Of a stretch of 64,000 nucleotides of DNA, positions 60,458 through 64,000 are shown piece by piece (positions within the stretch are counted from its first letter, which is position 1; each line of letters opens with the position of its first letter). The translations under genes and the position numbers were made by a program. The notes beneath the pieces are model-generated. The model was not told the DNA's origin. It did no database searches and was given only the letters and a program-made list of their open reading frames with translations. Source of the DNA: CBDFHV01 sp965247705 (lineage in GTDB: Bacteria > Pseudomonadota > Alphaproteobacteria > Rhodospirillales > CAMCUA01); NCBI GenBank assembly GCA_965247705.1, contig CBDFHV010000085.1, positions 186,001 through 250,000 of the forward strand, in the 5' to 3' direction.

Positions 60458-60860
60458 GGGTCCCACCCTTCGTTCTGGAGGCATTCGCCCGGTGAGCAAT
60501 CTAGCCGGGCGGCCGGGCGGCGGGAAGGGGACGGGCCATGCTCCCAGGGCAATCGCACTTGAGGGTTTCGGCTCTCTATGTCCGCCTTCCCACCCTTCAT
60601 GTCGTCCCCGGATTTATTTCGGGGACCCATGGTTAATGGCAGACGTTGCGTCCGAGGCAACATGGGTCCCCGGAACACGTCCGGGGACGACACTTGGGGG
60701 GGATGCGACGGTGTTTGTTCAACGATCGCCCGAAGACAAGATCCAAATGCGTCTGCCCTGGGCATGCCCCTCGGTCAGGGAACCGTCACTTGATCGGCCG
60801 CCGCGCAAGCCCTAGACCGAACTCCACGCGCCCCGCCGTCCCCATCCGGGAGTCCGTTTC
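60458..60860. other. Divergent intergenic region with an inverted repeat
   Basis: About 400 bp between mscS and the arsenite pump gene. The main structure is the inverted repeat 60600-60692. Short open frames on both strands have repeat-derived, proline/arginine-rich products and no family. No arsR or other regulator is encoded here. Confidence 0.5.
60600..60692. repeat. Intergenic inverted repeat (GTCGTCCCCGG..GGGGACCCATG type)
   Basis: Arms 60600-60631 and 60661-60692 are imperfect inverted copies of 32 bases, and each arm also folds on itself (CCCCGG..CGGGG). GTCCCCGG..GGGGACCCATGG units are common dispersed repeats in alphaproteobacteria. Related in style to 38455-38525. Confidence 0.5.
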
Positions 60861-61928
60861 ATTTCGATCTTCGAACGTTATCTAAGCCTGTGGGTGGCGC
60901 TCTGCATTATCATCGGCGTGGGGCTCGGCCATCTGATGCCGGGGCTGTTCCACGCCATCGGCGGTGCCCAGGTCGCCCAGGTCAACCTAACCGTGGCGGT
61001 CCTGGTGTGGCTGATGATCATCCCCATGCTGGTCAAGGTGGACTTCGGCGCCCTGCATGAGGTCCGCCAGCACTGGCGCGGCGTCGGCGTGACGTTGTTC
61101 ATCAACTGGGCGGTCAAGCCCTTCTCCATGGCGGCGCTTGGCTGGCTGTTCATCGGTACCCTGTTCGCGCCCTGGCTGCCGGCCGACCAGATCCACGCCT
61201 ATATCGCCGGGCTGATCATCCTCGCCGCCGCGCCCTGCACGGCGATGGTGTTCGTGTGGAGCAACCTGTGTGACGGCGAGCCCCACTTCACCCTCAGCCA
61301 GGTGGCGGTCAACGACACCATCATGATCTTCGCCTTCGCCCCCATCGTCGGCCTGCTGCTGGGGCTGTCGTCGATCGTCGTGCCGTGGGAGACCCTGTTC
61401 CTGTCGGTGGCCCTTTACATCGTGGTACCGGTGATCGTCGCCCAGGCCTGGCGGCGCCGCCTGGTCGCCCGCGGCGGCACCGCGGCGGTGGCGGCGGCCA
61501 TGAAGCGGATCGGGCCCCTTTCGCTGGCCGCCTTGCTGGCGACCCTGGTGCTGCTGTTCGGTTTCCAAGGCGAACAGATCGTCGCCCAGCCCATCATCAT
61601 CGGCCTGATCGCGGTGCCGATCCTGATCCAGGTCTACGCCAACGCCGGCCTCGCCTACCTGCTCAACCGCACCTTCGGCGTCGCCCACCGGGTCGCCGGC
61701 CCCTCGGCCCTGATCGGCGCCAGCAATTTTTTCGAACTCGCCGTCGCCACCGCCATCGTCCTCTTCGGCTTCCAGTCCGGCGCCGCCCTCGCCACCGTCG
61801 TCGGCGTCCTGGTGGAGGTCCCGGTCATGCTGTCGGTGGTCCGCATCGTCAACGCCAGCAAGCCGTGGTACGAACGGGGGAGCGCGGTGCGGCGGCTGGT
61901 GGCGGGCGAGAGTACCGACCTGTCATAG
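60861..61928 (+). CDS. Arsenite efflux transporter ACR3 family
   Basis: About 355 residues and ten membrane segments. The first conserved stretch is IFERYLSLWVALCIIIGVGL. Later motifs are NWAVKPFSMAALGWLFIGTL, ILAAAPCTAMVFVWSNLCDG with the conserved Cys used for As(III), and PSALIGASNFFELAVATAIV. It exports arsenite. The conserved IFERYL segment has no in-frame ATG, GTG or TTG before it; the likely start is ATT at 60861, eight bases after GGGAG. The first conventional start, GTG at 60894, would cut off 11 family residues. No other ars gene is adjacent. Confidence 0.87.
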   Translation: MSIFERYLSLWVALCIIIGVGLGHLMPGLFHAIGGAQVAQVNLTVAVLVWLMIIPMLVKVDFGALHEVRQHWRGVGVTLFINWAVKPFSMAALGWLFIGTLFAPWLPADQIHAYIAGLIILAAAPCTAMVFVWSNLCDGEPHFTLSQVAVNDTIMIFAFAPIVGLLLGLSSIVVPWETLFLSVALYIVVPVIVAQAWRRRLVARGGTAAVAAAMKRIGPLSLAALLATLVLLFGFQGEQIVAQPIIIGLIAVPILIQVYANAGLAYLLNRTFGVAHRVAGPSALIGASNFFELAVATAIVLFGFQSGAALATVVGVLVEVPVMLSVVRIVNASKPWYERGSAVRRLVAGESTDLS

Positions 61929-62004
61929 GGTCGAGCGCCATGTTGGGCAGTGACCGTGATCGGCGTTTTAGCAATTGGATACTGTGTCCCCATATACTGC
62001 CCAT

Positions 62005-63081
62005 CGTCCCTATCCGGTTAAAACAGGATCGGCCTAAATGTTCTTGTTATGTTCACGTAGAGGATGTAGGCTGATCGCATTGTCTCGGGCTTTTGGAGGG
62101 CGGTGCGATGGGCAGGATGTTGGCGTTTCAAGAACGGCACGGATCGGAAGCGGCCTGCATCGAGGCGCTGGCCCGGCTGCGCTGGCCGCAGGGCTATGTC
62201 TGTGCCCGCTGCGGCGAACGGCGGAGCTACCGAATGACGGCGCGGCCCAGGATCTTCGAATGCGCCCGTTGCGGTCATCAGGAATCGGTGACGGCGGGGA
62301 CGATCTTCCACCGCACCCGCACGCCGCTCCGCAAATGGTTCCTGGCGGCGTGGTGGATGGCGCGCGACAAGCGTGGGGTCTCGGCCCTTTTGCTGTCCCG
62401 CGAGTTGGATCTGCGCTACGAGACAGCGTGGCTGATGGCTCATAAGCTGCGTCATGCCCTGACGGAGCGCTCGGAATTTCCGCTCGAGGGCTTGGTCGAG
62501 GTCGACGAGAGTTATTATGGCGGGCGCGGCAAGCCGGAGAGCCGGGGCCGGGGCCTTTCCAACCCGAACAAGAGCCTGTTGGTGATGGCCGTCGAGAAGC
62601 GGCCGGTCGGGCCGGGCAAGGGCATCAAGGGAAGCGGCTTCGTCGCCGGCCGGGCGCGGCTCGCCATCCTCCCGGCGGCCACCGCCCGCGAGCTGGGCGG
62701 CTTCGTGCGCGCCTCGGTCAGGCCCGGAAGCCGCCTCGCCAGCGACGCCTTCAAGGGGTACGCCGGACTCCGCGACACCTATCGCCACCACCCCGTCGTG
62801 CAAGGCGAAGGCAAGAATGCCGAGCGCTTGATGCCGGTCGTCCATGTCCTGTTTTCCAACGTGAAGACCTGGCTCAACGGCACCTATCGCGGTGTCGGCG
62901 CCAAGCACCTGCCGCGCTATGCCCGGGAATGGAGCTACCGCTTCAACCGCCGCACACGCATCACCGATCTGGCCGACTTCGTCCTCCGCCGCGCCATGGA
63001 CCAACCCACCATCACCTACAAGGAGCTGGTCGACAGTCTTCAACCGCAGGGTGCGCTACCTGCTTTAACCGGATAGGGACG
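62005..63081 (+). mobile_element. IS1595-family insertion sequence
   Basis: Terminal inverted repeats CGTCCCTATCCGGTTAAA (62005-62022) and its perfect complement (63064-63081) bound a single transposase gene. Allowing one mismatch the match extends to 21 bases. IS1595 elements usually duplicate 8 bp of target, but the flanking 8-mers CTGCCCAT and TTGCGTAG differ. Either the copy is old or one flank was rearranged. Otherwise it looks complete and possibly active. Confidence 0.85.
62093..63076 (+). CDS. IS1595-family transposase
   Basis: 327 residues (a start at 62108, MGRMLAFQERHG, is possible). The N-terminal zinc ribbon is CARCGERRSYRM and CARCGHQESVTAGT. The DDE catalytic domain includes LVEVDESYYGGRGKPESRG, LASDAFKGYAGLRD and a C-terminal HVLFSNVKTWLNGTYRGVGA followed by RYAREWSYRFNRR. 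The gene fills the element almost end to end and its stop lies within the right inverted repeat. Confidence 0.92.
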   Translation: MEGGAMGRMLAFQERHGSEAACIEALARLRWPQGYVCARCGERRSYRMTARPRIFECARCGHQESVTAGTIFHRTRTPLRKWFLAAWWMARDKRGVSALLLSRELDLRYETAWLMAHKLRHALTERSEFPLEGLVEVDESYYGGRGKPESRGRGLSNPNKSLLVMAVEKRPVGPGKGIKGSGFVAGRARLAILPAATARELGGFVRASVRPGSRLASDAFKGYAGLRDTYRHHPVVQGEGKNAERLMPVVHVLFSNVKTWLNGTYRGVGAKHLPRYAREWSYRFNRRTRITDLADFVLRRAMDQPTITYKELVDSLQPQGALPALTG

Positions 63082-63156
63082 TTGCGTAGATTTAATGGGA
63101 ACGAAATGTCTCGATCGGAACACTAGAGCACCGCTTCCGAAGGCCCAGGCATCGAC

Positions 63157-64000
63157 ATGGCAGACGCCAAGTACCGCCTCGTCACCCGCAGCGACTTCGA
63201 CGGCGTCGTCTGCGGCGTCCTGTTTCGCGAAATGGACATGATCGACGGCATCAAATTCGTCCATCCCAAGGACATGCAGGACGGGACCGTCCTGGTCGCC
63301 GACACGGACATCAGCACCAACCTGCCCTATGTCAAAGGGGTGCACCTGGCCTTCGACCATCATGCCAGCGAGATCAAGCGACTGGGATCCCTGCCGCGAA
63401 ACTACATCGTCGATCCCAACGCGCCGTCGGCGGCGCGGGTGGTCTATCGTCACTACGGCGGGGCGGAGCGTTTTCCGCGGGTTTCCGAAGACATGATGGC
63501 GGCGGTGGACAAGTCCGATTCCGGGCAGCTTACGGAGACCGATATTCTGCGGCCCAAAGGCTGGGTACAGCTCAACTATCTGCTCGATGCACGCACCGGG
63601 CTGGGACGCTACCGATCCTTCCGCATTTCCAATTACGACCTCATGCTGGCCCTGGTCGAGGCCTGCCGCACTACGCCGGTGGACCAGATCCTGGCCTTGC
63701 CGGACGTTGCCGAACGCATACGCCTTTATGAGGAGCACGCGCCGTCGTTTCGCGAGCAACTGGAACGCTGTAGCCGCATGGAAGGCGCCACCGGCGTGAT
63801 CGACCTGAGGAACGAAGACTCCATCTTTGTCGGCAACCGGTTCATGGTTTATGCATTGAACCCCGCGATGACCATCTCGGTCCATGTTCTGTGGGGCCTG
63901 GAGCAATTGAATACCGTATTCGCCATCGGAAAGTCGGTCACCAACCGGGTGGCCCAGGTCGATATCGGCGCCCTGATGCTGGAATACGGTGGCGGCGGTC
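63157..64000 (+). CDS. DHH-family phosphoesterase (exopolyphosphatase-like), incomplete at window end
   Basis: 281 codons are visible and the frame is open to the edge. MADAKYRLVTRSDFDGVVCG has the first Asp motif. VADTDI and FDHHASEIKRLG give the DTD- and DHH-type metal motifs. VDKSDSGQL is the following Asp motif. The C-terminal part enters a DHHA1-like region (MTISVHVLWGLEQLNT). Such proteins hydrolyse phosphodiesters or polyphosphate and need manganese. It begins 76 bases after the IS1595 element, which may have separated it from its original promoter. Confidence 0.85.
   Translation, partial: MADAKYRLVTRSDFDGVVCGVLFREMDMIDGIKFVHPKDMQDGTVLVADTDISTNLPYVKGVHLAFDHHASEIKRLGSLPRNYIVDPNAPSAARVVYRHYGGAERFPRVSEDMMAAVDKSDSGQLTETDILRPKGWVQLNYLLDARTGLGRYRSFRISNYDLMLALVEACRTTPVDQILALPDVAERIRLYEEHAPSFREQLERCSRMEGATGVIDLRNEDSIFVGNRFMVYALNPAMTISVHVLWGLEQLNTVFAIGKSVTNRVAQVDIGALMLEYGGGG

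Noticed and set aside
1..64000. CRISPR array, rRNA, prophage or restriction/defence system
   Set aside because: No regularly spaced repeats, no rRNA segments, and no nuclease, methylase, structural phage or toxin-antitoxin genes were found.

Overview
The window is 64 kb of high-GC (roughly 60-65%) bacterial chromosome. Protein families (TRAP and ABC importers, hydantoinases, ACR3, TypA, a DUF3775 remnant, Rieske oxygenase) and the short intergenic palindromes suggest an alphaproteobacterium, perhaps of Rhodospirillales type. That placement is inference; no rRNA, tRNA or CRISPR array was seen. Almost every gene belongs to import or breakdown of small organic nitrogen, amide or amino-acid-like compounds. 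I recognised no transcriptional regulator in the window.

Layout. 1-1.2 kb: decayed mobile DNA (IS21 end, broken istB, truncated tyrosine integrase). 1.2-6.9 kb: a complete sugar/polyol-type ABC importer on the minus strand, divergent from a GDPD-like phosphodiesterase. 7-9.2 kb: a chromate resistance pair. 9.6-18.6 kb (minus): a TRAP importer whose binding protein is separated from its membrane subunits by a 2-hydroxyacid dehydrogenase, an M20 amidohydrolase and an intact HyuA/HyuB pair. 19-28.2 kb (plus): an operon of DUF6282 protein, a leaderless oligopeptide-binding-type protein, PuuE-like allantoinase, a second HyuB/HyuA pair (hyuA frameshifted), a ComA-like protein and a metallo-beta-lactamase-fold hydrolase. 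28.5-35.3 kb (minus): a spermidine/putrescine-type ABC importer with an amidohydrolase and an MlrC-like M81 protein. 35.5-41.2 kb (plus): an unusual proline-racemase-family protein, then a peptide-type importer whose only linked ATPase is of the polar-amino-acid type. 41.2-45.9 kb (minus): two amino-acid permeases, a carbamoylase-like nitrilase, RidA-like protein and a Rieske oxygenase; the matching binding protein lies at 46 kb on the plus strand.

46.9-48.7 kb is typA. 49-55.5 kb is a complete dipeptide/nickel-type ABC operon with an SDR gene inside it. The rest is more ordinary chromosome (2-hydroxyacid dehydrogenase, J-domain protein, aldo/keto reductase, broken DUF3775 gene, MscS channel, ACR3 arsenite pump), an IS1595-family element, and a DHH phosphoesterase running off the end.

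The most unusual non-coding signal is a 265-bp element at 58731-58995. It has perfect 33-bp inverted ends and two internal hairpin arms whose tips are perfectly complementary to each other. A variant of its end sequence overlaps the 3' end of the GDPD gene at 6862. The most unusual biology is the dense clustering of ring-opening amide hydrolases (two HyuAB pairs, PuuE, carbamoylase-like, M20, two further amidohydrolase-type genes) with six importers. Several enzymes there carry substitutions at normally catalytic positions.
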